Of a stretch of DNA of 49,046 nucleotides, positions 23,668-32,880 are shown piece after piece (position 1 is the first letter of the stretch; each line of letters opens with the position of its first letter). The notes below the pieces were generated by a model. It was given only the letters and a program-made list of their open reading frames with translations. It made no database searches and had not been told where the DNA came from. The position numbers were made by a program, and so were the translations under genes. This stretch comes from JBJXHG01 sp046160865 (GTDB lineage: Bacteria; Planctomycetota; UBA1135; GCA-002686595), in the NCBI GenBank assembly GCA_046160865.1, contig JBJXHG010000006.1, positions 1 through 49,046 on the forward strand. Direction: 5' to 3'.

Positions 23668-25581
23668 TCAGCGCCGCCGCAGCACGCGGTTCGCGCCCTG
23701 CCGCAACGTCACGCCCTGGCTATCGAAATGCTCGAGCAGCGGGATCAAGTACTTGCGCGTCGTGCCGAGCGTGTCGCGCAGGCTCGGGATGTCGAGCGAG
23801 CCCGCGCGCTTGCAGTTCGCAATGATCGCTTCGCGCGCCGCCTCGTAGTGCTCGCGCGCGAGGAGAAAGTCCGCGGCGATGCGTACCGCCGCACCGCGGT
23901 CGACGGCGAGCTGGAGCAAGGCGGTCGCGCGCGCCGGCGCGAGCTTCATGCGCGCCGCGAGCTCGCTCGCGGACGGCGGCTGGAACCGGCTCGCCGCGAG
24001 CTCCGCGAGCACGCTCGCGTACGCGGCGCGCGTTGCTTCGTCGAGATCGCGCGGCGCGCCGGCGCGGCGGACGAAGCCGCCCGGTTCGGAGCGCAGACGT
24101 CCCGCGCGCTCCTCGTCCGCGAGCAATGCGTCGAGCAACTCGTCATCGAGCGCGGTCTCGCGCCTCAGGTCGCGCACATCGATCACCTCGCGGTGCGCGT
24201 GCGCGTCGAACCACGCTGTGAGCACCGCGTTCAGTCGCTCGCGCGCGACGGCCCAGCGCTCGACGTGGATCCAGCGCCCATTCGCCGGGACCACGGCGTG
24301 CTTCTCCTGGACGAGCTCGTCCAGCAATCGCCGCGCCTCGTCCTTCGAGCGCTTGATCTCGAGCGCGATCACGTCCGCGCTCACCAGCACGAGCGGAGCG
24401 CGTGCGAGAACGACCTCGCACAGCTCCTTCGGCGAGCCGAGCCCGCGCTCCTGCCGTGTGAGCTCGTCGACGACGAAGCCCTTGAAGCGCTTCAAGCGAT
24501 GCTTGCTCTCCTCGAGCACGACTCCGCCCCCGAGCGTGATCGTCGGCGACGCCAAGCGCACGATGAACCGGTCGCCGGGTGCGCAGACGACGGAATCGTC
24601 GAGGCGAATCTGCGCGAGCGCGGACTCGCCCGGTGCGAGCGCGGCGCGCTCGAGCAGCACGAGCTCGCCCTGAACCTCCGACGTGCCGGTGTGAAAGCGC
24701 ACCCGCGTGCGATCGGCGATCGGGCGCGCGAGTGTGGCGAGCGCCTCGACGCGCGCGCCGAGCATGCGCACGGCGCGGAACGCGCCCGGCGCCGCGACCA
24801 CGTCGCCACGGCGAACCGATCGATGGTCGATGTCGCTCAAGTTGATCGCGGTGGAATGTCCGGCGCGCGCGAGCTCGGCGCGCTCGTGGTAGGCCTGCAG
24901 TCCACGCACCTTGCCGCGCACGCCGAGCGGCAGCACCTCGAGCATCTCGCCCACGCGCACCGTGCCCGAAACCGGCACGCCGGTCAGCACGGTGCCGTGA
25001 CCGTGCGCGCTGAAGACGCGCTGGATCGGCATGCGGAACAGGCCTTCGCTCGAGCGCGGCTGCGTCGCCGCTGCCAGCGCGTGCAATGTTGCGCGCAGCA
25101 GGTCGAGCCCGCGCCCGGTGATCGACGAGACCGGGATCACGGGCGCGTTTTCGAGGAACGTGCCGCGCACCGTGCTCTTCACGTCGTCCGTGGCGAGTTC
25201 GACGAGCGCCGGCTCGACGGCGTCGATCTTCGTGAGCGCGACGAACCCGCGCTTCACGCCGAGCAGCGTCATGATCGCCAAGTGCTCGCGGGTCTGCGGC
25301 ATGACGCCGTCGTCCGCGGCTACGACGAGGATCACGAGGTCGATGCCGGTCGCGCCCGCGACCATGTTCTTGACGAAGCGCTCGTGCCCCGGGACGTCGA
25401 TGATCCCGACCGTGCGGCCGTCGGGCAGCGTGAGGCGCGCGAAGCCGAGGTCGATCGTCATCCCGCGCTCCTGCTCTTCCTTGAGCCGGTCGGGATCGAT
25501 GCCCGTCAGCGCCTTCACGAGCGTCGACTTGCCGTGATCGATGTGCCCCGCGGTGCCGACGACGATCGGTTGGATGCTCAT
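23668..25581 (-). CDS. selB: selenocysteine-specific translation elongation factor SelB
   Basis: A 637-residue GTPase. G1 GHIDHGKST is at residues 12-20, RGMTIDLGFA follows (the SelB signature in place of the EF-Tu one), G3 is DVPGHE and G4 is TKID. EF-Tu-like domains II and III are followed by winged-helix repeats to the C-terminus, ending in the SELB-wing type YLIPLLEHFDSQGVTLRQG. It brings Sec-tRNA to UGA codons beside a SECIS hairpin. No selA, selD or tRNA-Sec is seen in the window. Its ATG (25581) overlaps the stop of the upstream gene as ATGA. Confidence 0.95.
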   Translation of the reverse strand: MSIQPIVVGTAGHIDHGKSTLVKALTGIDPDRLKEEQERGMTIDLGFARLTLPDGRTVGIIDVPGHERFVKNMVAGATGIDLVILVVAADDGVMPQTREHLAIMTLLGVKRGFVALTKIDAVEPALVELATDDVKSTVRGTFLENAPVIPVSSITGRGLDLLRATLHALAAATQPRSSEGLFRMPIQRVFSAHGHGTVLTGVPVSGTVRVGEMLEVLPLGVRGKVRGLQAYHERAELARAGHSTAINLSDIDHRSVRRGDVVAAPGAFRAVRMLGARVEALATLARPIADRTRVRFHTGTSEVQGELVLLERAALAPGESALAQIRLDDSVVCAPGDRFIVRLASPTITLGGGVVLEESKHRLKRFKGFVVDELTRQERGLGSPKELCEVVLARAPLVLVSADVIALEIKRSKDEARRLLDELVQEKHAVVPANGRWIHVERWAVARERLNAVLTAWFDAHAHREVIDVRDLRRETALDDELLDALLADEERAGRLRSEPGGFVRRAGAPRDLDEATRAAYASVLAELAASRFQPPSASELAARMKLAPARATALLQLAVDRGAAVRIAADFLLAREHYEAAREAIIANCKRAGSLDIPSLRDTLGTTRKYLIPLLEHFDSQGVTLRQGANRVLRRR

Positions 25582-26216
25582 GTACGCGCGGCTGGATCGG
25601 CCACCGCCAAGCGCTTGCGCCAGCCCCTCAACACGACGCGCTGCGAAGCGGAGTTCCAGTCGACGAGTGCACGCGGTGCGGCGCGTGACCAGCCGCGTTC
25701 GACGAGCCGCTGCTCACGCTCCATGCGTTCGATGACAGCGTCGAGTCGCTGGTGGTCGGCGTCGAATGCGAGTGCGACGACATCGAGATGCGTGGCGCGA
25801 TCCCGTCGCACGGCTTCGAGCTCGATGCAGTCGCGCGCGAGCGAGTGGCTGCACTTCATGCTGAGGATGTCGCCAACGTTCTCACGGATCTCGATGCGCC
25901 GCGAGACCGAGCTCGGCCACTCGCGCCAGATCGACGCATCGCCGAGGCGTACGACGAGGTCGCACTCTTGGAGCGAATCGGCGTAACGCACGTCGCACTC
26001 GGCACTCCAGCCACGCTCCGACAAGTGCGCCCGCAGCTCTCCGTAGCTCGGAATCTCATACCGCTCGCCCGTGTAGGCCGCGTGGTACGCGAAGTCCGTG
26101 AGTCCGGCTCGATCTCCATTGCGCCGACTCACAGCTTCGACGTGCATGCTCGCGAGCGCTGCGAACGCATCCTCGAGCAAATCGTCGCCGGCATCCGTGC
26201 GCTGCATGACGTGCAT
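25578..26216 (-). CDS. uncharacterised protein translationally coupled to selB
   Basis: About 212 residues from ATG 26216 (ATG 26207 is also possible; neither has a clear ribosome site). Its TGA overlaps the selB ATG by four bases, so the ribosome likely moves from one to the other. It is a soluble, charged, mixed alpha/beta protein with several Trp, for example ASIWREWPSSVSRRIEIREN, and a helical stretch near 165-180. No domain is recognised. Coupling to selB suggests a role in selenoprotein synthesis or a gene co-opted by it, but this is inference. A longer in-frame reading to 26882 is antisense to the radical SAM gene and is rejected. Confidence 0.6.
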   Translation of the reverse strand: MHVMQRTDAGDDLLEDAFAALASMHVEAVSRRNGDRAGLTDFAYHAAYTGERYEIPSYGELRAHLSERGWSAECDVRYADSLQECDLVVRLGDASIWREWPSSVSRRIEIRENVGDILSMKCSHSLARDCIELEAVRRDRATHLDVVALAFDADHQRLDAVIERMEREQRLVERGWSRAAPRALVDWNSASQRVVLRGWRKRLAVADPAART

Positions 26217-26258
26217 GGGAGAGGTGGATAGGCTACTCCACGCCGCAGTCCGACCGGC

Positions 26259-27221
26259 ATGCCCGTGGCGCGTCCCCTTCCCTTCCACACGCTGCGGCCT
26301 TGGCTCGCGCGCACGTTCGGGCGCGCCGTGCATCGCGTCGCGCTCGACGCGGGGTCGTCGTGCCCGAATCGCGACGGAACGAAGGCCTTCGGCGGTTGCA
26401 CGTACTGCGACGTCGAGGGCTCCGGCACGGGCGCGTGGCGCAGCGGCACCGCGCTCGCCGCGCAGCTCGAAGCGGGCATTCGTCGCGTGCGGCGGCGGGA
26501 TCCGGAGTGTGGCGTGATCGCGTACTTCCAGTCGTACTCCAACACATACGTCCCGCGCGCGCGCTTGGACGAGGTGCTCGCGGTCGTCGAACCGCATCTG
26601 CGTGAGTCCGTCGTCGCGGTCAGCGTGGCGACGCGTCCCGACACGCTCTCCGACGACGCGCTCGAGACTCTCGCCACGCTCGCGCGCCGCGTGCCCGTGT
26701 GGCTCGAGCTCGGGCTCGAAGCCGCTGACGACAAGGTCCTGGCCGACATTCGCCGCTTCCACACGGTCGCCGAGTTCGACGACGCCGCGCAGCGCGCGAG
26801 CGCCGCGGGTCTGCTGGTCGTCGGACACGCGATCCTCGGCTTGCCGAACGATGGACGCGACGGCGCGCGCCGCACGGCGCACGCACTGTCACAACCAGCC
26901 GTCGCGGCGGTGAAGGTGCACCAGTTGATGGTGCTGCGCCGCACGCAGCTCGAGAAAGCGTGGCAGCGCGGCGAGGTCGCGCTCCTCGACGTCGAATCGT
27001 ACGTCGCCTGGGCCGCCGACTTCGTCGAACGTCTGCGGCCCGATCAAGTGCTGCATCGCTGGAGCGCGGACGCCGCGGACACGGAGTTGTGCGCTCCGCG
27101 CTGGGACGTGGCCAAGAACGAGATCCGCGACTTGATCGCCGCCGAGCTCTGGCGTCGCGGGACGGAACAAGGATCGCACACGCGTGGCGCGGCGCCGCGT
27201 CACGACGCGTCGATGTCGTAG
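26259..27221 (+). CDS. TIGR01212 family (YhcC-like) radical SAM protein
   Basis: A 320-residue protein. The cysteines C35, C47 and C50 lie in SCPNRDGTKAFGGCTYC, the spacing of the TIGR01212/YhcC radical SAM family (not the common CxxxCxxC), and would hold the 4Fe-4S cluster that cleaves SAM. The TIM-barrel body shows family strands ACFQSYS-like (IAYFQSYSNTYVP), SVATRPD and WLELGLEAADD. The reaction of this family is not known. It is divergent from the selB-coupled gene across a 42-base gap, so the two may share control. Its stop overlaps the end of the next, converging gene by 22 bases. Confidence 0.9.
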   Translation: MPVARPLPFHTLRPWLARTFGRAVHRVALDAGSSCPNRDGTKAFGGCTYCDVEGSGTGAWRSGTALAAQLEAGIRRVRRRDPECGVIAYFQSYSNTYVPRARLDEVLAVVEPHLRESVVAVSVATRPDTLSDDALETLATLARRVPVWLELGLEAADDKVLADIRRFHTVAEFDDAAQRASAAGLLVVGHAILGLPNDGRDGARRTAHALSQPAVAAVKVHQLMVLRRTQLEKAWQRGEVALLDVESYVAWAADFVERLRPDQVLHRWSADAADTELCAPRWDVAKNEIRDLIAAELWRRGTEQGSHTRGAAPRHDASMS

Positions 27222-28222
27222 CGGCAGCGCGACGTGTCGCGGAAAACGAGCTTGCGGCGCAGCTCGACGGAGGCACCGTCCTTCGTCTTCGCGGGACGGA
27301 TCTCGGTGAGCGTGCGCTCCGTCCGCCACTCGGCGCGCAAGCTTCGCGCACGCCCGGCGCTGAGATCCCAGGTGATCTCGCCTTCCAGTCGGCCACGGTA
27401 GACGACGTCGAACCGCGCGGGATCCACGGACGCGCCCGCCTCCGGCGCGGCCGTCGCGTGTGACGTCATGTCGGCCTCGATCGCGATGACACCGAGGTGC
27501 GCTCCGGCTTCGACGCGCACTGCGCGCAACGTCGCGCGGCAGCTGCCGTCGAGCGCGTCCCACACTGCTTCGAGCAGGCGCGTTTCGACCGCCGAGCGCT
27601 TGACGGACTCACCTTCGAACACGAGGCGTCCGGCCGGGCGCAGCACGCCGAGCTTGAGCGCGGAGAACGGCACCGTCCAACCCAGGCCGAGCTCGACGTC
27701 GCCTTCGATGCGGCCTGCGCTCGCCGCGCTCGGCAAGAACTCGCGCAGATCCATGTCTTCCACGAGCGGCTCGAGCGCGTCGGCGTCCTGCTCCCCGTCT
27801 TCGAAGCGCTTCGCGAACTCGTTCGCGCTCGCGTTCCACTCGAACGCTACGGCGCGCTGCGCGACCGCGCAGCGCTCGACGTGCTCTTCGCGCTTCGTCT
27901 CGTTCGCCTCGCGCACGCTCTGCACCGCGCGCCGGTCGAGTGCGTCGAACGTGCGAACGAAGCGTGTAGGTCGCCCGTCCGTGACCGCGGCGATCGCGTC
28001 CGTGACGTCGATCGTCGTCGTCGTCTCGAACGTGACTCCGGGATCGTTCTCGGTGCGAGACTCGGCGCCGAACTCGACCTCGACGCGCTCCAGCGTTCCG
28101 GTCGTCTCGGTGCGATGGTGGCGCTTGATGCGCTGACCGGGCTCGGCGCGGAACGCGAACGCTTCCAACGCGCGGGGTGCCAGCGCTGCCGCCGCGAGTG
28201 CGACGAGCGCCGCGACCTTCAC
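27200..28222 (-). CDS. exported protein of unknown function, last gene of the dnaG-rpoD transcript
   Basis: A 340-residue protein. GTG 28222 overlaps the stop of the zinc-ribbon gene as GTGA and begins VKVAALVALAAAALAPRALE, a signal-peptide-like stretch; no earlier start is needed. The mature part is a beta-rich, repetitive protein with many Glu/Arg strands (for example RTFDALDRRAVQSVREANET). It resembles exported proteins of Planctomycetota that have no named domain. It converges on the radical SAM gene, with which its end overlaps by 22 bases. No function is assigned. Confidence 0.6.
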   Translation of the reverse strand: MKVAALVALAAAALAPRALEAFAFRAEPGQRIKRHHRTETTGTLERVEVEFGAESRTENDPGVTFETTTTIDVTDAIAAVTDGRPTRFVRTFDALDRRAVQSVREANETKREEHVERCAVAQRAVAFEWNASANEFAKRFEDGEQDADALEPLVEDMDLREFLPSAASAGRIEGDVELGLGWTVPFSALKLGVLRPAGRLVFEGESVKRSAVETRLLEAVWDALDGSCRATLRAVRVEAGAHLGVIAIEADMTSHATAAPEAGASVDPARFDVVYRGRLEGEITWDLSAGRARSLRAEWRTERTLTEIRPAKTKDGASVELRRKLVFRDTSRCRYDIDAS

Positions 28223-28929
28223 GCCGGCTGGTGCAAGATACGGTCGCAGCTCGGACACTGGACGAGCTCCGTTCCCCGCTGCACGCGCACGTAGAGGTTC
28301 TGCGGAACCTCCATGTAGCAGCCCTGGCAGACGCGGCCTTGGAGCTGCGCGAGCGCGACGCCCGATCGCGCCGCGAGCAAGCGGTTGTAGATCGCGACCT
28401 TTTCCGGCGGTATCTCGCTCGACGAAAGGGTGGAGCGCGCCTTCGAGAGCTCCGCCAAGCGCTTCTTCGCGTCGCCGTATTCGCGCTCGACGTTCGCGGA
28501 GAACTCGTCGAACGTCTTCTGCTCCTTCTCGATCTGCGCGGCGAGCTCGGCCGACTGCGCGTTCAGCGCCTCGACCTTCTCCATCCACTGGAGGCCCTCC
28601 TCCTCCGCGGTGCCGACGTCGCGCTTGAGCGTGCGGATCTCGTGCTGGTACGCCACCACCAACGCCATGTCCGCGCGCGAGTTGTTCGCTTCGTTCTCGA
28701 GCTTGCGCATACGCTGGCGTTGAACGGTCGTCTGGTCTTCGAGCTCCTTGATGCGGACGCGAAGCTTCAACGACTCGTTCTTGACCTCGGCCAGTCGCGC
28801 GGTGCGCTTGTCGAGCTCGGCCTTCTTGCCCTGGCGCTCGAGCGGAAGCCGCTTGAGCTCTGCTTGCACGCGAAAGATGTCCCGGTCGATCTCTTGAAGG
28901 GCGAGGAGGGCCTGAAGAGCTTCGCGCAT
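28219..28929 (-). CDS. zinc-ribbon coiled-coil protein (zf-RING_7, CdsZ/DUF164 type)
   Basis: A 236-residue protein. Residues about 5-190 form a long antiparallel coiled coil rich in Leu, Glu and Lys. The C-terminal zinc ribbon has C201, C204, C225 and C228 (VCQGCYMEVP and VQCPSCDRIL). The family is widespread and often lies beside dnaG, rpoD or RNase H genes; it is thought to bind nucleic acid. It sits after rpoD with a 113-base gap that contains a possible promoter, and its stop overlaps the start of the next gene. Confidence 0.9.
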   Translation of the reverse strand: MREALQALLALQEIDRDIFRVQAELKRLPLERQGKKAELDKRTARLAEVKNESLKLRVRIKELEDQTTVQRQRMRKLENEANNSRADMALVVAYQHEIRTLKRDVGTAEEEGLQWMEKVEALNAQSAELAAQIEKEQKTFDEFSANVEREYGDAKKRLAELSKARSTLSSSEIPPEKVAIYNRLLAARSGVALAQLQGRVCQGCYMEVPQNLYVRVQRGTELVQCPSCDRILHQPA

Positions 28930-28956
28930 AGGGTGCCGAGGAACGGCGGGCGGCCA

Positions 28957-28984
28957 AGTCTATCCTCGACCCTGCCCGCTACAA
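28957..28984 (-). promoter_or_regulatory. possible promoter before the zinc-ribbon gene
   Basis: On the - strand TTGTAG (28984-28979) and TAGACT (28962-28957) are separated by 16 bases. The match is modest: three and four of six positions. It would allow the zinc-ribbon pair to be transcribed independently of rpoD. Confidence 0.3.
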
Positions 28985-29042
28985 GCCCGCGCCGATCCAG
29001 TCGCGGCGCACGCCAAGTCTCACGCCGACAGCGGCGTCGCGA

Positions 29043-30785
29043 TCACGGCTCGAGCAGGATCTCCGCATCGTCCGGCACGGTGACGCCGTCGAGGAAGCTC
29101 GCCAGCTGCCGCGCGCGCACCGGGTGACGCAGCTTGCGCACCGCTTTCGCTTCGATCTGACGCACGCGCTCGCGCGTGACGCGGAAGATGCGGCCGACCT
29201 CTTCGAGAGTGTAGGTGTAGCCGTCTCCGATGCCGTAGCGCAGCTTCACGATCTCGCGCTCGCGGAACGTCAACGTCGAGAGCACCTCGCCGATGCGCTC
29301 CTTCAGCATCTCGTTGCCGGCCGCGAGGATCGGGCTCTCCGCGGATTCGTCCTCGATGAAGTCGCCGAAGTAGCTGTCGTCCGATTCCCCGATGGGACGG
29401 TCGAGGCTGATCGGGTGCTTGCTGATCTTCATGACGCGCTTCGCTTCGTCGACGGAGATGCCGGTCGCTTCGGCCACTTCCTCCACCGAGGGCTCGCGGC
29501 CCTTCTGCTGCACGAGCTTCTTCGTCACGTTGCGCAGCTTGCTCATCGTCTCGATCATGTGGACCGGGATGCGGATCGTGCGCGCTTGGTCGGCGATCGA
29601 GCGCGTGATCGCTTGGCGGATCCACCACGTCGCGTACGTCGAGAACTTGTAGCCACGGCGGTACTCGTACTTCTCGACCGCCTTCATGAGGCCCGTATTG
29701 CCTTCTTGGATCAGATCGAGGAACGACAAGCCGCGGTTCCTGTACTTCTTCGCGATCGAAACGACGAGACGCAGGTTGCCGCTGGAAAGCTTGCGCTTGG
29801 CGTCTTCGTACTCGGCGAAATGCAGTCGCACTTGGTCGATGCGGCGCTTGAGCCGCGGAGCGCCTTCCATCGACAAGAGCTCGAGCTCCTTGTACCGATC
29901 GCCGAGCTCCTTGACCTGCGGCACCGCTTTCTTGTTGCCCCTCAAGCCCGCGAGCTTGCGCTCGATGCCGCGCATCTCGCGGTAGTGCTCGTCCATCGCG
30001 TCGATGTACGGACGCACCTTCTTCACTTGCAGGTGGCATTCCTCGATCAGGATGACGAGCTTGCGCCGCAGCACTTGCACGCGCTCCAGCGCGTCCGAGC
30101 GCTCTTGCTTCGAGAGCTTCGGATCGAGCAGCGGGCGATACTCCTCGCGGATCTGGGCCAGCAGCCGGCGGATCGTCGCGAGGTTGAGCGGCAGGCGCTT
30201 CGCGAGAAAGTTCTTGCCGAGCGTCTCGACGATTTTGGGATCGTCGTCCACCTTCGGATTCGGATTGACCTTGAGCGTGCGGTCGAACGCGAGCTCGCCG
30301 CGCTCGACCGCCTCGAGCGTCCGCAGCGCGGAGTTCATGCACAGACCCGACGCGATGGCCTTCTTGCGGAAGCGCTTGCGCGTGATCTCGATCGTCTTCG
30401 CGAGATAGATCTCCTGATCGCGCGTGAGCAGCGGGATCTCACCCATCTGCGTCAGGTACATGCGCACCGGGTCGTCGATCTTCTCGGGCATCACGCCGCG
30501 CTGGAACAGCGACTCGGGCGGATCGTCGTCGTGGTCGCTGTCGTCGACTTCGACGGGCACTTCGTCGGCCGCGTCTTCCTTCTCTTCGGCGCGCGCGGTG
30601 GCCGTCTCCGCGTCGTCGAGAACGTCGACGCCCTGGTCTTCGAGCGCGACGAAGACCGCGTCCATCCGATCGGGCGGGATGAACTGGTCCTCGAGCAACT
30701 TGTTCATCTCGGAGTACGTCAGGAAACCTTTCCTGCGACCTTCCTCGATGAGCAGCTTGATCGTCTCCTCGATCTTCTCAGCCAT
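29043..30785 (-). CDS. rpoD: primary sigma factor RpoD (sigma-70)
   Basis: A 580-residue protein with every sigma-70 region. Region 1.1 is residues 1-55 and an acidic spacer runs 56-95. Region 1.2 is near 104-135 (DDPVRMYLTQMGEIPLLTR). After a non-conserved stretch, region 2 reads NLRLVVSIAKKYRNRGLSFL and then DLIQEGNTGLMKAVEKYEY with KFSTYATWWIRQAI. Region 3 and the region 4 HTH (TLEEVGRIFRVTRERVRQIE) follow. It directs RNA polymerase to housekeeping promoters. Its ATG overlaps the dnaG stop by eight bases, the classic macromolecular-synthesis arrangement, but rpsU is absent. Confidence 0.97.
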   Translation of the reverse strand: MAEKIEETIKLLIEEGRRKGFLTYSEMNKLLEDQFIPPDRMDAVFVALEDQGVDVLDDAETATARAEEKEDAADEVPVEVDDSDHDDDPPESLFQRGVMPEKIDDPVRMYLTQMGEIPLLTRDQEIYLAKTIEITRKRFRKKAIASGLCMNSALRTLEAVERGELAFDRTLKVNPNPKVDDDPKIVETLGKNFLAKRLPLNLATIRRLLAQIREEYRPLLDPKLSKQERSDALERVQVLRRKLVILIEECHLQVKKVRPYIDAMDEHYREMRGIERKLAGLRGNKKAVPQVKELGDRYKELELLSMEGAPRLKRRIDQVRLHFAEYEDAKRKLSSGNLRLVVSIAKKYRNRGLSFLDLIQEGNTGLMKAVEKYEYRRGYKFSTYATWWIRQAITRSIADQARTIRIPVHMIETMSKLRNVTKKLVQQKGREPSVEEVAEATGISVDEAKRVMKISKHPISLDRPIGESDDSYFGDFIEDESAESPILAAGNEMLKERIGEVLSTLTFREREIVKLRYGIGDGYTYTLEEVGRIFRVTRERVRQIEAKAVRKLRHPVRARQLASFLDGVTVPDDAEILLEP

Positions 30786-32664
30786 GATGGGTGTCCGCGT
30801 GACGGCTTGATGGGTTGGAACGGTTCGGACCGGCGACGGAGGACGAGAGCTCGCCGCTCGGGCGGGCTCGACGCGACAACTCGAGCGCGATGGGATCGTG
30901 GACGGCCGCGTCTCCGCCGTCCGCTTCGCGCAGCGTGCGCTCGCGCGCGGCGAGCTCCCCTTGCACGCGGAGCCGCGCGAGCTTCTCGCTGCGGCTCTGG
31001 ATGTACCGGATGTTGCCTTGCAACGACGCGCGCGGACTCTCGGCCGTCTGCTCGCGTTGATAGAGCACCGCGACGCGATCGCGCAGCGGGTCGCCCGCCA
31101 GTGCGTCGATCACTGCCGCGAGGTCGACGTGCGCCTCTTCGTCGGCGAAGAGCTCGAGCACGACGTCGAAGATGCGCGCAAGCTCCGTGTCGGGGCAGCG
31201 CTCGCGGTACGGGCGCGCGAGCGGCACGAGGCTCGCGTCGCAGAGCAGCGCACCGACGAGGCCTTCGAACGCACGCACGAGACGCGCGTCGACTTCCGTT
31301 GGCGCGGCGGACGTGGCGATCGGCGACGCGACCTGCTGCGCCGATTTGCGCGCAGCGCGCACGGGCACGATCAGCGCGCGTGCTTGTTCGCGCAGCGCCT
31401 CGACGGGGATCGCGAGGTGTACGGCGAGATCCGCGAGCAGCGACTCGCGCTGCACGGGCTTCGCGACGCGGCCGAGCAGCTCGAGCACGCGGTCGACTTC
31501 GCGCGACAAGTCCGCCCCACGCTTCGCGCGCAGATCCTCGGCCGCGAAAGCGAGCCACGGACGCGCGAGATCGAGCGCCGCGATCAGCGGTGCGGCTCCC
31601 GACCGCACCACGACGTCGCACGGATCCTGTCCCGCGGGCAGCGCGACGACGTCGATGTCGAAATCGTACGGCACGAGACCCGGCAGCGCTCGGTGCGCCG
31701 CCTTGCGGCCCGCTTCGTCGCCGTCGAACACGAGCGTCACGCGGCGCGCGCCGCTCTTCTTGAGCAACGCGGCGTGGTCTTCGGTCGTCGCCGTGCCGAG
31801 CACAGCGACGACGGACGTGAGGCCGACTTGGTGCGCGGCCATGACGTCGGTGTAGCCCTCGACGAGCACCGCGCGACCCTCACGGCGCATCGACGGCAGC
31901 GCGCGATCGAGCGCGTACACGAGGCTACCCTTGCGGAAGAGCTCGGTCTCGGGCGTGTTGATGTACTTGGGTCCCGCCGCGTCGTCGTCGGCGAGCCGGC
32001 GCGCACCGAATCCGACCGGCCGTCCGCGCGCGTCGAAGATCGGGATCATCAGACGACCGCGGAAGAAGTCGTACGGACGTCCATCGTCGGCGCGCCGCAC
32101 GAGACCGGCCGACTCCGCGGCGCCGAGATCGACGCCTTCGTTGCGCAGGAGCTGCACGAACGCTTGGCCGTTCGCCGGCGAGTAGCCGGCGGAGAACTGT
32201 TCGGAGGTGCGATCCGAGAGACCGCGGCCGCGCAGGTACTCGCGCGCGCGCGCGCCCTCCGGCGTGGCGAGTTGCGCGCGGTAGAACGCGACCGCCCGCG
32301 CGAGCACCGAGCGCGCGCGCTCGGTCGCATCGTTCGCGGCCTCGTTCGCGTGGCGCGACGCCTTCGGCAACTCGACGCCCGTGCGCGCGGCCAAGATCTC
32401 GAGCGCGTCGAGGAAGGGCAGGTTGTCGATCCGCTCGAGGAAACGGAACTGATCTCCACCGGTCGAGCACGCGCCGAAGCAGTGCCACGTTCCGCGCCGC
32501 GGATCGACTTTGAACGACGGCGACTTCTCGTCGTGGAACGGACAACACGCGACCCACAACGAACCGGCCTTCTTCAGACCGGGGACGCGCTCGCGCACGA
32601 GCTCCTCGATCGGAGCGCGCAGCTTGATCGCTTCGATGGCTCTACGAAAGTCGTCGTGCTGCAC
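30778..32664 (-). CDS. dnaG: DNA primase DnaG
   Basis: A 628-residue protein. The CHC2 zinc finger has C41, H44, C62 and C66, with three residues (FGA) between the last two cysteines rather than two, a variant known in some phyla. The Toprim part follows (VLVEGYTDVMAAHQVG with the catalytic Glu, and VFDGDEAGRKAAHRAL), and then a C-terminal DnaB-interacting helical domain. It makes RNA primers for replication. It lies 216 bases after rsmA and overlaps rpoD. The gap 32665-32880 holds a TAGAAT hexamer just past the rsmA stop that could be a -10 box, but no convincing -35 box. Confidence 0.97.
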   Translation of the reverse strand: MQHDDFRRAIEAIKLRAPIEELVRERVPGLKKAGSLWVACCPFHDEKSPSFKVDPRRGTWHCFGACSTGGDQFRFLERIDNLPFLDALEILAARTGVELPKASRHANEAANDATERARSVLARAVAFYRAQLATPEGARAREYLRGRGLSDRTSEQFSAGYSPANGQAFVQLLRNEGVDLGAAESAGLVRRADDGRPYDFFRGRLMIPIFDARGRPVGFGARRLADDDAAGPKYINTPETELFRKGSLVYALDRALPSMRREGRAVLVEGYTDVMAAHQVGLTSVVAVLGTATTEDHAALLKKSGARRVTLVFDGDEAGRKAAHRALPGLVPYDFDIDVVALPAGQDPCDVVVRSGAAPLIAALDLARPWLAFAAEDLRAKRGADLSREVDRVLELLGRVAKPVQRESLLADLAVHLAIPVEALREQARALIVPVRAARKSAQQVASPIATSAAPTEVDARLVRAFEGLVGALLCDASLVPLARPYRERCPDTELARIFDVVLELFADEEAHVDLAAVIDALAGDPLRDRVAVLYQREQTAESPRASLQGNIRYIQSRSEKLARLRVQGELAARERTLREADGGDAAVHDPIALELSRRARPSGELSSSVAGPNRSNPSSRHADTHHG

Positions 32665-32880
32665 GGGGACCGGGACCGAGGGCCGAGGGGAATACCGAAA
32701 CGGAAAGGCGCGGCTCCAACAGGAGATGGACCGCGCGGCGGACTTCTGAGCTCTGGGCTGGAAGGAGGCGTGCCGTGGGGACGGCGTGTGGGGACTCTGG
32801 GGAAGAGGCCCGTGTTCTGAAGCCTACTCCAAGCCCCACGCCGAGGCGGGCGAACCCCGGGTGAGAGGGCCGATTCTAGC

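Noticed and set aside
23391..25700. tRNA-Sec (selC) near selB
   Set aside because: No tRNA-like fold with a TCA anticodon loop was seen in the gaps beside selB or in the other large intergenic gaps.
23422..25986. Long + strand open frame opposite selB
   Set aside because: The - strand has all SelB GTPase motifs; the + frame has no recognisable domain and crosses two genes.
26217..26882. Upstream extension of the selB-coupled gene to 26882
   Set aside because: It is antisense to the TIGR01212 radical SAM gene, which has its cluster cysteines and family strands.
29124..32820. Long + strand open frames opposite rpoD and dnaG
   Set aside because: Shadows of two well-conserved core genes.
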